A DNA stretch of 25,464 nucleotides, from assembly GCA_030038765.1 (NCBI GenBank), contig JASHRA010000010.1, positions 1-25,464 on the forward strand, in the 5' to 3' direction. Below are positions 6,904 through 14,459 of the stretch, one piece after another. Under the pieces are notes generated by a model that was not told the origin of the DNA, ran no database searches, and saw nothing but the letters and a program-made list of their open reading frames with translations. The first letter of the stretch is position 1. Every line of letters starts with the position of its first letter. A program made the position numbers and the translations under genes. The DNA comes from Candidatus Dormiibacterota bacterium. Lineage in GTDB: Bacteria > Chloroflexota > Dormibacteria > Aeolococcales > Bog-877.

Positions 6904-7427
6904 TGACTTCCGCCCGCTCCGCCAGGTCGTGGAGCCGGTGAAGGTCCGAACCGATCGGTGGTCCGAGGCGTGGGCACGGGCCGGGCTCCTGCCTCCGTTG
7001 CAACCGAGACGCCGACAGATGACGAACGACTGGCAGCCAGCTGAGGTCGCCGAGGTCGTCGGTTACCACAGATGGGACGAGATCTGATCCCGTCGTCGGC
7101 TGCCGATCTGTACCGCCCGACCAGCGAATTCACGCCCGTGTGGCAAGGCGATGTGTTCGACAAGGTCCAGATCTATCTCCCGCCAGGGCGCGGCGTCTCT
7201 CGCCAAACTCACCGATATAGGTGCGAGTACGTTCCTGGAGCTTGAACTGTGGGAGGAGTGGAGCAGAGGAGGTCGTCCACCTCTCGAGTTTCAGCCCTGG
7301 CTAGACGCGTCGCAGCCGGCGTATCTCGGACAGACGGCGAGGTCGGTGCTCGAGCGGGGGATGGTCGAGGGGGTACGCGGTCTACTTCAAATCCAGCTTG
7401 GGAGTGAGACAGGAGCGTCTGGCTGAG
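6904..7427 (+). pseudogene. Broken remains of an unidentified two-gene module
   Basis: Three short open segments look protein-like but do not form whole genes. The first (about 6902-7087) ends in NDWQPAEVAEVVGYHRWDEI and has no start of its own. The second starts at ATG 7073, overlapping the first by 15 bases in the manner of a real gene pair, and reads MGRDLIPSSAADLYRPTSEF, then a WQGDVFDKV stretch, before losing sense at a TGA near 7245. The third, in another frame (about 7190-7426), carries a tryptophan-rich LELELWEEWSRGGRPPLEF and a helical C-terminal end. Segments two and three could be the two ends of one protein joined after an internal deletion and frameshift. I cannot name the family. 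Base composition is lower in GC than in the neighbours, which fits acquired, decaying DNA. Confidence 0.35.
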
Positions 7428-7727
7428 GAGACGAACCTACTGTTCAGGCTGGACGGGTTTCAGGAACAGGCTGCCCCGCCGCCAGCCCACGCTAAGGGAC
7501 TCCGCCTTGGCACGGATTCTGCTGACGCGGCGGATGGCGGCGGGCTCTCCGCGGGGGCCTCCGCCCTCGCGGGGCAACTGGCGCCCAGCAAGAGTAAACA
7601 ACGTCCCTCCTTGCTCACTCTTGCTCGATAAGAGTGAACGAACGTCGCGGTCCCACGTGCGAGGCCGCTTGCGGGCCCGAGCGCACTCGCCATGGACCCT
7701 GCTGGCCGACCTCTCCGCCAGTGGCGT
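7428..7727. other. Stretch without a gene, downstream of the transporter cluster
   Basis: No protein-like frame is seen. It contains GC-rich short repeats and the hairpin/direct repeat at 7590-7646. It lies just past the stop of the last gene of the minus-strand cluster and would be its 3' untranslated region; no T-tract terminator is visible. Confidence 0.45.
7590..7646. repeat. Hairpin combined with a 40-base-spaced direct repeat
   Basis: AAGAGTAAACAACGTC (7590-7605) recurs as AAGAGTGAACGAACGTC (7630-7646). The second copy also pairs with an inverted copy just before it: TCACTCTT (7615-7622) and AAGAGTGA (7630-7637) around a 7-base loop. The patch is AT-richer than its surroundings. It may be a transcript-end structure for the minus-strand cluster or a protein-binding site. 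Confidence 0.4.
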
Positions 7728-8648
7728 TCAGCGCCGCTGCAGGCGGACCTCCAGGGCGTCCCGGATGGCGTCACCGACGAAGTTGAATGCCACCACGGTG
7801 AGGACGATGGCAATGCCGGGCGGGTAGATCAGCCACCAGTAGCCGTCGAAGAGGTAGTTGAGCCCCTGGGCCAGCTCGCCGCCCCAGTTGGTGGCGGGTG
7901 GGGGCACGCCCAGGCCGAGGTAGCTCAGCGTGGCGACGAAGATGATCGCGTCCGCCACCTGGAAGGTGGCGTTGACGACGATCGTCCCTACCGTGTTGGG
8001 TATGACGTGGCGCAACAGCACGCGCCTGGTGGATCCGCCCATGGTCTTGACCGCCTGCACGTACTCCCGCGTGCGCAGGCTCAGCGTCTCGCCCCGCACC
8101 AGCCGGGCCGGCACCAGCCAGGCGACAAGGCCGATGACGATGATCAGCTCCGGGATCGAGGTGGTGAAGATGGCTCCCAGCAGGATCAGCGCGAAGAGGA
8201 AGGGGAAGGCCAGGAGCGTGTCGACCACCCGCATCATGAGAGCGTCGACGACGCCTCCCGCCAGCCCCGCCACCGCTCCCCAGATGACGCCCAGCCCGAC
8301 GGCGATGAGGGCGGCGGCGAAGGCGATCTCCAGAGAGCTCTGGCCCCCCAGCATCATCCGGCCCAGGACGTCGTACCCCAGCGGGTCGGTGCCCAGCAGG
8401 TGGTGCAGGCTGGGCGGCTCGTCCCCGATGTTGGGGTTGTTGTAGATCTGCTGCGTGTGGTAGATGACCGGGCCGAGGAAGCAGAACAGCAGCATGAAGA
8501 CGATCACCCCGAGGCCCACGGTCGCGAGGCGGTTCTCCAGGAAGACGTCGAGGATCATGCGCCAGATGGAGCCGGAGCGATAGGCCTCCCCGCCCTCCGC
8601 CAGCAGCTCCTCGGCGCCGGGCGCGGGGAGTTGGGAGATCAGGCTCAT
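7728..8648 (-). CDS. dppC: Peptide-type ABC transporter permease (DppC/OppC family)
   Basis: This 306-residue membrane protein is the second permease of a nickel/peptide/opine-type importer. It starts with a short cytoplasmic segment and the OppC N-terminal helix (about 33-60), continues with the conserved HLLGTDPLGYDVLGRMM motif of the family, and has about five further helices. The cytoplasmic coupling loop EYVQAVKTMGGSTRRVLLRHVIPN is the EAA motif that contacts the ATPase. The C-terminus carries the usual LSYLGLGVPPPATNWG segment. The start is ATG 8648, 41 bases after the DppB stop. It is the last gene of the cluster; the ATPase genes that normally follow are absent. The symbol denotes family, not a proven dipeptide substrate. 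Confidence 0.9.
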   Translation of the reverse strand: MSLISQLPAPGAEELLAEGGEAYRSGSIWRMILDVFLENRLATVGLGVIVFMLLFCFLGPVIYHTQQIYNNPNIGDEPPSLHHLLGTDPLGYDVLGRMMLGGQSSLEIAFAAALIAVGLGVIWGAVAGLAGGVVDALMMRVVDTLLAFPFLFALILLGAIFTTSIPELIIVIGLVAWLVPARLVRGETLSLRTREYVQAVKTMGGSTRRVLLRHVIPNTVGTIVVNATFQVADAIIFVATLSYLGLGVPPPATNWGGELAQGLNYLFDGYWWLIYPPGIAIVLTVVAFNFVGDAIRDALEVRLQRR

Positions 8649-8689
8649 GCCGTGGTCACGCGCTCAGGGCGTAGCTGTGCTCCGGCCAT

Positions 8690-9631
8690 TCAGATGTACC
8701 GGATGCGCGGGTCCACCACCGCGTAGAGCACGTCCGCGATCAGGTTCCCCAGCACGGTGGCGATGGCCACCACGACGGTGACGCCCAGCAGCACCGGAAA
8801 GTCGTCGTCCTGGGCCGCCTGGAAGAAGAGGAGGCCCATCCCGGGGTAGTTGAAGATGCTCTCCACGACCACGGCGCCGCTCAGGATCCCGCCCAGGGAC
8901 AGCCCCACCAGCGTGATCACCGGGATCAGCGCGTTGCGCAGTACGTGCCGGAAGAGCACGGTGCCGGGCGAGAGGCCCTTGGCCCGGGCCGTGCGCACGT
9001 AGTCCTGCACCGTCTGCTCCAGCACCGCGCTGCGCATGTAGCGGCTGAAGAGGGCGATCGTCACCAGGGTCAGGGTGGCGATCGGAAGCACCATGCCGTT
9101 GAGCTGGGAGAAGACGCTGGACTGGTCCTGGGGCGCCTCGGCGGGGAACCAGTTGAGGGTGGCGCTGAACAGTCCCACCAGCAGCAGGCCCAGCCAGAAC
9201 GTGGGCATCGAGTAGAAGACGAAGGAGAGCCCGGTCATGACGTAGTCGTCGGGCTTGTTGCGCCGCACCGCCTGGAGGACTCCCAGGGGGATGGCGATGA
9301 GGATGGCCAGGACCAGCGAGGCGCCGACCAGGAAGAAGGTCTTGGACATGCGCTGCGTCAGCAGCGACGTCACCGGCTCGTCCAGCTTGTAGGAGTAGCC
9401 GAGGTTGAAGTGGAGCAGGTTGTTGAGCCAGACGATGTACTGCACCGGGAGCGGCTTGTTGAGCCCCAGCTCCACCGTCAGCTGGTGCACCGCCAGCGGC
9501 GTCGCGCGCGGTCCCAGGATCGCTCGCACGGTGTTGCCCGGGAGGAGGTGGAGGAGGATGAAGGTGACGATGGTGACGCCCACCACCACGATCACCGTCT
9601 GGCCCAGGCGGCGCAGCATGAAGGCGATCAC
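8690..9631 (-). CDS. dppB: Peptide-type ABC transporter permease (DppB/OppB family)
   Basis: The 313-residue protein has the DppB hallmarks: an N-terminal helix beginning MLRRLGQTVIVVVG, the LPGNTVRAILG segment, a periplasmic-side stretch with YIVWLNNLLHFNLGYSY, then about five more helices. The EAA loop (DYVRTARAKGLSPGTVLFRHVLRNALIP) is typical, as is the end LYAVVDPRIRY. With DppC it would form the channel of an importer for peptides or related amides. It starts at ATG 9631 (ATG 9619 is an alternative), 52 bases after the deacylase stop. The substrate is not decided by sequence. Confidence 0.9.
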   Translation of the reverse strand: MIAFMLRRLGQTVIVVVGVTIVTFILLHLLPGNTVRAILGPRATPLAVHQLTVELGLNKPLPVQYIVWLNNLLHFNLGYSYKLDEPVTSLLTQRMSKTFFLVGASLVLAILIAIPLGVLQAVRRNKPDDYVMTGLSFVFYSMPTFWLGLLLVGLFSATLNWFPAEAPQDQSSVFSQLNGMVLPIATLTLVTIALFSRYMRSAVLEQTVQDYVRTARAKGLSPGTVLFRHVLRNALIPVITLVGLSLGGILSGAVVVESIFNYPGMGLLFFQAAQDDDFPVLLGVTVVVAIATVLGNLIADVLYAVVDPRIRYI

Positions 9632-9683
9632 GAGGACCGCCCCCCAGCTGACCTGGCCGACACCGCAGAGCTGGCGTCGCGGC

Positions 9684-10655
9684 TCACGTCGCCACCGGGA
9701 CGCCGATGCCCATCAGGGGATCCCCTTCCTTCACTGCCAGCGAGGTTACGAGGAAGACGACGAGGCCGCCGGCCGCGGCCGTCACCGGCTCCAGCTTGTC
9801 ACCGAAGATGTCCCTCAACTCGCCCACGGGCTGCCCCTCGGTGACCCATTCCCCGACCGCGACAGTGGGATGGTACGTGGCCGACACCCCGGTCCTCATC
9901 CACACCATCTGGTCCATCTCCTGGGGGGCGGCTGCGGGCTCGCCCACGGCGTCGATCATGCCCAGGTGGGCGAGCACGTTCCGCAGGCCCTGGAGGTGGC
10001 GCCGGACCGAGGGCTCGTCGCAGATTCCCTGCTCTCCGATCTCGGCGATGATGCCGGGCACGCCCCGGAGCGCGGCGGCAGCGTAGGCGGCTCCCGGCAC
10101 CGCCTCCGGGTCCACGCCCAGGGTGTGCTCGAAGCCGTAGCAGGCGGCCATGCCGCGGGCCCTCTCGGCCACCTGGGGGTCGGCGCTGCGGAGCCAGAGG
10201 GTGAAGGGGCTGAGGGCCTCGATGAGATCGCCGCAGTGGGCGTCGACGTAGGCGTCGGAGCCGGCGATCAGCTCCTCCAAGAGGAAGTTGGCGACCCGCT
10301 CCGCAGCTGAGCCCGAGGGGCTCCCGGGGAAGGAGCGGTTGAGGTTCCGGCCGTCGCGGGGGTTGACGTAGATGGAGCGCTCGAAGAAGCCCGGGCTGTT
10401 GACCAGCAGCACCGCCAGCAGGGTGCCCCGGAGCCGCTCCGGGTCGAGCTCGCGGGTGAGCCGGGTGACCGCCTCGATGGGGACGTACTCGGCCGCGTGC
10501 ATGCCGCTGGTGACGGCCAGGGTGGGCCCGGGCAGGCGCCCGCGCACCACCACGGCCGGCATCTCCCAGGCCGGCTCCAGGCCCGGCACCCGGACCAGGC
10601 CGTGGCGGCGCTGGCCCGGCTCGGCGGTGAGGTCCGCGATCGCGACTCTGCTCAA
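9684..10655 (-). CDS. Succinylglutamate desuccinylase / aspartoacylase-family metallo-deacylase
   Basis: The 323-residue protein has the zinc-site pattern of the AspA/AstE branch of the M14-like fold: GMHAAEY with His53 and Glu56, the substrate-binding NLNRSFPG (104-111), DAHCGD with His140, and AEIGEQG with Glu205 as the likely catalytic acid/base. The C-terminal third (about 240-323) is the beta-rich domain with a TGVSATYHPTV..GEWVTEGQPVG lipoyl-like hairpin seen in many relatives. Members remove acyl groups from N-acyl amino acids. The start is TTG 10655, overlapping the TGA of the DUF885 gene (TTGA) and preceded by GGGAGGAG, so translation is probably coupled. A longer upstream frame overlaps the DUF885 gene and is not used. 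Confidence 0.85.
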   Translation of the reverse strand: MSRVAIADLTAEPGQRRHGLVRVPGLEPAWEMPAVVVRGRLPGPTLAVTSGMHAAEYVPIEAVTRLTRELDPERLRGTLLAVLLVNSPGFFERSIYVNPRDGRNLNRSFPGSPSGSAAERVANFLLEELIAGSDAYVDAHCGDLIEALSPFTLWLRSADPQVAERARGMAACYGFEHTLGVDPEAVPGAAYAAAALRGVPGIIAEIGEQGICDEPSVRRHLQGLRNVLAHLGMIDAVGEPAAAPQEMDQMVWMRTGVSATYHPTVAVGEWVTEGQPVGELRDIFGDKLEPVTAAAGGLVVFLVTSLAVKEGDPLMGIGVPVAT

Positions 10656-12385
10656 GCTGGCTCCTCCCGGTCCGGGCCCGGGGCGAACTCCTGGCCGCCC
10701 CCCTTCCCCGACGCCCACTCCTCGACCAGGGACTCCAGCACTCCCAGCGGCACCGGTCCCTGGCCCAGCACGGTGCCGTGGAAGGCGCGCACGTCGAATC
10801 CCGCCCCCAGCCGGCGCTCGGCCGCGGAGCGCAGGCGGCGGATCTCCCGGCAGCCCACCATGTAGGCCAGCGCCTGCCCCGGCCAGCAGATGTAGCGGTC
10901 GATCTCGTTGCTGACGTTGGCCCGCGGGGTGGCGGTGTGCTCCCACATGAAGTCGCTGGCCCGCTGCCGCGACCAGCCCAGCTGGTGCATGCCGGTGTCG
11001 ACCACCAGGCGGCAGGCGCGCAGGGCCTCGAAGGAGAGCATCCCCAGGCGCTGCAGGTCGGAGCTGTAGAGGCCCATCTCGTCGGCCAGGCGCTCGCTGT
11101 AGAGGGCCCAGCCCTCGACATAGGCACAGAGCTCGGCGTCCAGGTGGCGGCGGTAGGCGGGGAGGTCGGCGAGCGTCTGCGCCGAGCCCAGCTGCAGGTG
11201 GTGCCCGGGGCTGCTCTCGTGGAAGGCCAGCGCCTCGTACTCGTAGACGAAGCGCTCCTCAGGGTTGACCGTGAGCACGCAGTGGGCGCCCGGCCGGCTG
11301 CCGTCGTCGGCGGGGGGACGGTAGTAGGCGAGAGCGGCGTTGTTGACCTCGAGCGGGCTGATCTCCTCGACCACGCAGGGGGCGATGCGGTAGGGGGGGA
11401 ACCAGCCGTCCCGCGCCGCCTCGGCCCGCTCCAGGGCGCGGGTGACCACGTCCACGATCTCCGCCGAGGTGTGGAAGCGCAGGTCCGGGTCCTGGCGCAG
11501 CCGCTGGCGCACCTCCTCGGGCCGGCCGACGCCGAGGGCCCGCTGGCCCAGCGCGGACCACTCCGCCTCCAGCTCCTCCAGCCGCTCCGTCCCGATCTGG
11601 TGGATGCGCTCCGGGCCGAGCTCGGTCGTGGTGTGGCGCCGGACCGCCGAGCGGTAGCCGGCCTCGCCGCCGCGGACGAAGCGGATGCCGACCCTGTCGT
11701 CGGGCCGGGCCCGGGGCAGGAGCTCGCCTTCCAGCCCCTCCAGCAGCCGGGCCAGGGCCGGGCGCACGCCCTCCGCCAGCAGGGGGCGGACCCGCTCCGC
11801 GACTCGCTCCCGGTCCAGCGCCGGGCCCAGCTCGGGGTGGAGCAGAGGATCGTCCGGGCCGGCCTCGCCGAGGTGACGGCGGAGCTGGTCCTGCGCCTGC
11901 AGCACGCCCACCCGGGTCGGCGGCCGGCCGTCCCGGAGCGCCTCCCGGTAGCGGCGCAGGATGCCGTCCAGGAGCTGGGGCAGGAGCCGGAGCCGGTCGA
12001 GGTAGCGCTCCAGGGCCGCCTCGTCGGGAAGCCGGACCGCGGCCAGGGCCTGGAAGAGGAGGCCCTGGGGGTTGGCGTAGCCGGCGGCCGAGGCGTTGGC
12101 CTCCCAGAGCCCGTGCTCCAGCTCGGAGCGGGCCGAGGCCGAGAGCCAGGCGAGCACGGCGTGGTTGACGCGCTCGGCCGGCCCCAGGTCCGAGGCCGGG
12201 ATCCTGGCCAGGGCCGCCTCGATGGCGGCGAAGCGCCCGGCCGCGGCCGCGGCGCCCTCCCGGCTGGGGTCGGGGACCAGGCCGTCGAACTCGGTCAGCC
12301 CGAGCATGGTGGCGCTCAGGGGGTCGGTCTCGTTCATGGCCCGGTAGAAGTCCTGGCTGAGCCGCTCCAGCTCGGCGTTGGCCAC
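10652..12385 (-). CDS. DUF885-family putative zinc peptidase
   Basis: The 577-residue protein is full length for DUF885 and almost entirely helical. The zinc motif HESSPGHH (389-396) fits the family's HExxPGHH, and the downstream EGWALYSE (424-431) supplies the probable third ligand; this arrangement recalls M2/M3/M32-type gluzincins. The sequence has no signal peptide, so it should act in the cytoplasm. DUF885 proteins are mostly uncharacterised; metallopeptidase activity is inferred from the motif. GTG 12385 follows directly after the TGA of the M20 gene (TGAGTG), and its own stop overlaps the next start, so it sits in the tightly coupled core of the cluster. Confidence 0.85.
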   Translation of the reverse strand: MANAELERLSQDFYRAMNETDPLSATMLGLTEFDGLVPDPSREGAAAAAGRFAAIEAALARIPASDLGPAERVNHAVLAWLSASARSELEHGLWEANASAAGYANPQGLLFQALAAVRLPDEAALERYLDRLRLLPQLLDGILRRYREALRDGRPPTRVGVLQAQDQLRRHLGEAGPDDPLLHPELGPALDRERVAERVRPLLAEGVRPALARLLEGLEGELLPRARPDDRVGIRFVRGGEAGYRSAVRRHTTTELGPERIHQIGTERLEELEAEWSALGQRALGVGRPEEVRQRLRQDPDLRFHTSAEIVDVVTRALERAEAARDGWFPPYRIAPCVVEEISPLEVNNAALAYYRPPADDGSRPGAHCVLTVNPEERFVYEYEALAFHESSPGHHLQLGSAQTLADLPAYRRHLDAELCAYVEGWALYSERLADEMGLYSSDLQRLGMLSFEALRACRLVVDTGMHQLGWSRQRASDFMWEHTATPRANVSNEIDRYICWPGQALAYMVGCREIRRLRSAAERRLGAGFDVRAFHGTVLGQGPVPLGVLESLVEEWASGKGGGQEFAPGPDREEPA

Positions 12386-13744
12386 TCAGTTCCCTCCCAG
12401 CCGGTGGGGCCCTTCGCCCAGCAGCCGCCAGAGCTGCTCCCAGGCCCTCATCCCCTCCCGCAGCCGGCGCACCCGCATGTACTCGTTGGGCGCGTGCAGC
12501 TTCTCGTCGGCGGTGGAGAAGGAGAAGAAGAGGGTCTTGGCGCCCAGCTGGCGCTCGAAGAGGACGGTCGCGGGCAGGGTGCCGGCGATCTTGGCCAGCA
12601 GCACCCGCTGGCCCGGGTAGACGTGCTCCAGGGCGGCCACGGCGGCCCGCACCGCCGGGTGCCCGGGGTCGATGGTGTAGGCGGGCACGGAGCCGGGCTC
12701 GACGTCGAGCCGGAGCCGCAGCCCCCGCGGCCGGTGCGCCTGGAGGTGGCTCCGGATCGCGTCCAGCACCAGCTCCGGGTCCTGGCCCGGGACCAGGCGG
12801 CAGGAGACGTGGGCCACCGCGGAGTGGGGGATGACGGTGTAGCGGCCGCCGCCGGAGATGCCGTTCACCTCCAGGGTGGGGCGCTCCCAGAGCCGCTCCA
12901 GGGTGCTGTAGCCGGGCTCGCCGTGGAGCGCCGGCGCGCCCAGCTCCCGCCGGTAGTCGTCCTCGCTGAACTGGACGGCGGCGATCTCCGCCCGCCGCTC
13001 CCGGCTGAGCTCGGGGATGCCGTCGTAGAAGCCGGCCACGGCCACCCTGCCCTCCGGCGTGTGCAGGCTGGCCAGCAGCTCGGCGAGGCCGTGGACCGGG
13101 TTGGCCACGGTGCCGCCGTAGCGACCCGAGTGGAGGTCCATCTCGGCGCCGCTCAACTCCAGGTCGAGGGCCAGGAGGCCCTTGGAGGCGACCGAGACCG
13201 AGGGCTCGCTGGCGCGCCACATGGCCCCGTCGGCGGAGACCACGAGCTGGGCCGAGAGCTCCTCGGCGTGACGCTCCACGAAGCCGCCGAAGTGGGGGCT
13301 GCCGATCTCCTCCTCGCCCTCGAAGACGAACTTCACGTGCAGCGGCGCCCGGCCTTCCTGGCGGCGGAAGGCCTCGGCCACCTTGAGCACGACGTAGACC
13401 GGCCCCTTGTCGTCGGTGGCGCCGCGGGCGCGCATCACCTCGCCGTCCACGGTCAGCTCGAAGGGGGGCGAGAGCCACTCCGAGAGCTCCCCGGTGGGCT
13501 GGACGTCGTAGTGGCCGTAGACCAGGATGGTGGGCGCGCCCGGGGGGCCCTCCAGCTCCGCCAGCACGGCCGGGTTGCCCCCCGTCTCCAACAGCCGGCC
13601 GCCGGCGAAGGAGAGCTCGCCGGCCAGCCACTCGGCCGCCCGCCGCATGGTGCCGGGGTCGGCGTCCCGGCTGACGCTGGGGATGGCGACGAAGTCCCCC
13701 AGCTGGGCGATGTAGTCGCCGTCCCCGGGGCTAAAAGAGAGCAT
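12386..13744 (-). CDS. M20-family dipeptidase (carnosinase/CNDP-like)
   Basis: The 452-residue protein carries a complete di-zinc M20 site: GHYDVQP (His78, Asp80), the bridging Asp in ATDDKG (109-114), GEEEIGS with the catalytic Glu144 and metal-binding Glu145, Asp172 in SADGA, and His417 in HAPNEY. The lid domain (about 195-310) contains DLHSGRYGG and RYTVIP, which in the CNDP/DapE branch contribute to the partner subunit's active site. Such enzymes split dipeptides or N-acyl amino acids in the cytoplasm. ATG 13744 lies 14 bases inside the end of the upstream SDR gene, and the stop abuts the DUF885 start, so expression is coupled. Confidence 0.9.
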   Translation of the reverse strand: MLSFSPGDGDYIAQLGDFVAIPSVSRDADPGTMRRAAEWLAGELSFAGGRLLETGGNPAVLAELEGPPGAPTILVYGHYDVQPTGELSEWLSPPFELTVDGEVMRARGATDDKGPVYVVLKVAEAFRRQEGRAPLHVKFVFEGEEEIGSPHFGGFVERHAEELSAQLVVSADGAMWRASEPSVSVASKGLLALDLELSGAEMDLHSGRYGGTVANPVHGLAELLASLHTPEGRVAVAGFYDGIPELSRERRAEIAAVQFSEDDYRRELGAPALHGEPGYSTLERLWERPTLEVNGISGGGRYTVIPHSAVAHVSCRLVPGQDPELVLDAIRSHLQAHRPRGLRLRLDVEPGSVPAYTIDPGHPAVRAAVAALEHVYPGQRVLLAKIAGTLPATVLFERQLGAKTLFFSFSTADEKLHAPNEYMRVRRLREGMRAWEQLWRLLGEGPHRLGGN

Positions 13745-14459
13745 TGCCGCCGTCCACGGAGAGGACCTGCCCGGTGACCCAGGACGAGTCCGGGGAGACG
13801 AAGAAGCGGACCGCGTTGGCGATGTCCTCCGGGGTGCCGAGGCGCCGCACTGCGATCCCCTGGAGGAGCTGGCGCTGGCCCTCCTCCCCGTAGCCGCGCC
13901 ACTGCTCGATGGAGGTCGGGTTGGAGAGCACGAAGCCGGGGCAGATGCAGTTGACGGTGATCCCGTGGGGACCCAGCTCGAAGGCCATCTGGCGGGTGAA
14001 GCCGATCTCCGCCGCCTTGGCCGTGGTGTAGGCCTGGATCCCGGTCAGGCTGACGCTCCGGCCCGCGCCCGAGGAGATGGTCACGATCCGGCCCCAGCCG
14101 CGCCGCTTCATCTCCGGGACCACGGCCCTGGTGCAGTTGAAGGCGCAGGTGAGGTTGGCGTCGAGGACCGCCCGCCAGTCCGCGTCGGAGACCGCCTCCA
14201 GGTCCTGGTGGACCTGGCCGCAGACGCCGCCCGCGTTGTTGACCAGGATGTCGACCGGCCCCAGCCGGGCCAGCAGCGCCGCGACCGCGCCGGGGTCGCT
14301 GAGGTCGGCCTGGTCCCGGTCCACCCGGTGCACCAGGGCCCCATCCCGCTCCAGGGCGTCGGCGATCCCGCCGCCGATGCCGTGGGCCGTGCCCGTGACC
14401 AGGGCGACGGGCCGCGCCGGCGCCGCCGGGCGGGCCTCCGGCTCTCCCTCGAGGCTCAC
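13731..14459 (-). CDS. SDR-family NAD(P)-dependent oxidoreductase with intact catalytic site
   Basis: This 242-residue classical short-chain dehydrogenase has the TGTAHGIG cofactor loop near the N-terminus, NNAGG, the catalytic Ser in VTISSG, the YTTAK catalytic pair, and the C-terminal substrate loop starting CPGFVLSNP. It resembles FabG-like ketoreductases, but the substrate is open. The start is GTG 14459, which shares bases with the TGA of the M19 dipeptidase gene (GTGA); longer upstream readings run over that gene and are rejected. It presumably oxidises or reduces an alcohol or keto product made by the hydrolases encoded around it. Confidence 0.87.
   Translation of the reverse strand: MSLEGEPEARPAAPARPVALVTGTAHGIGGGIADALERDGALVHRVDRDQADLSDPGAVAALLARLGPVDILVNNAGGVCGQVHQDLEAVSDADWRAVLDANLTCAFNCTRAVVPEMKRRGWGRIVTISSGAGRSVSLTGIQAYTTAKAAEIGFTRQMAFELGPHGITVNCICPGFVLSNPTSIEQWRGYGEEGQRQLLQGIAVRRLGTPEDIANAVRFFVSPDSSWVTGQVLSVDGGNALF

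Noticed and set aside
10656..10946. N-terminal extension of the deacylase back to 10946
   Set aside because: It overlaps about 290 bases of the DUF885 coding sequence with low-complexity Gly/Ala/Arg text. TTG 10655 has a ribosome-binding site and a stop-start overlap.
10778..13777. A 999-codon open frame on the plus strand across the DUF885 and M20 genes
   Set aside because: It is antisense to two genes with complete metal-site motifs. Its translation is a monotonous Gly/Ala/Val/Arg/His mix with no domain, the usual mirror effect of GC-rich codons.
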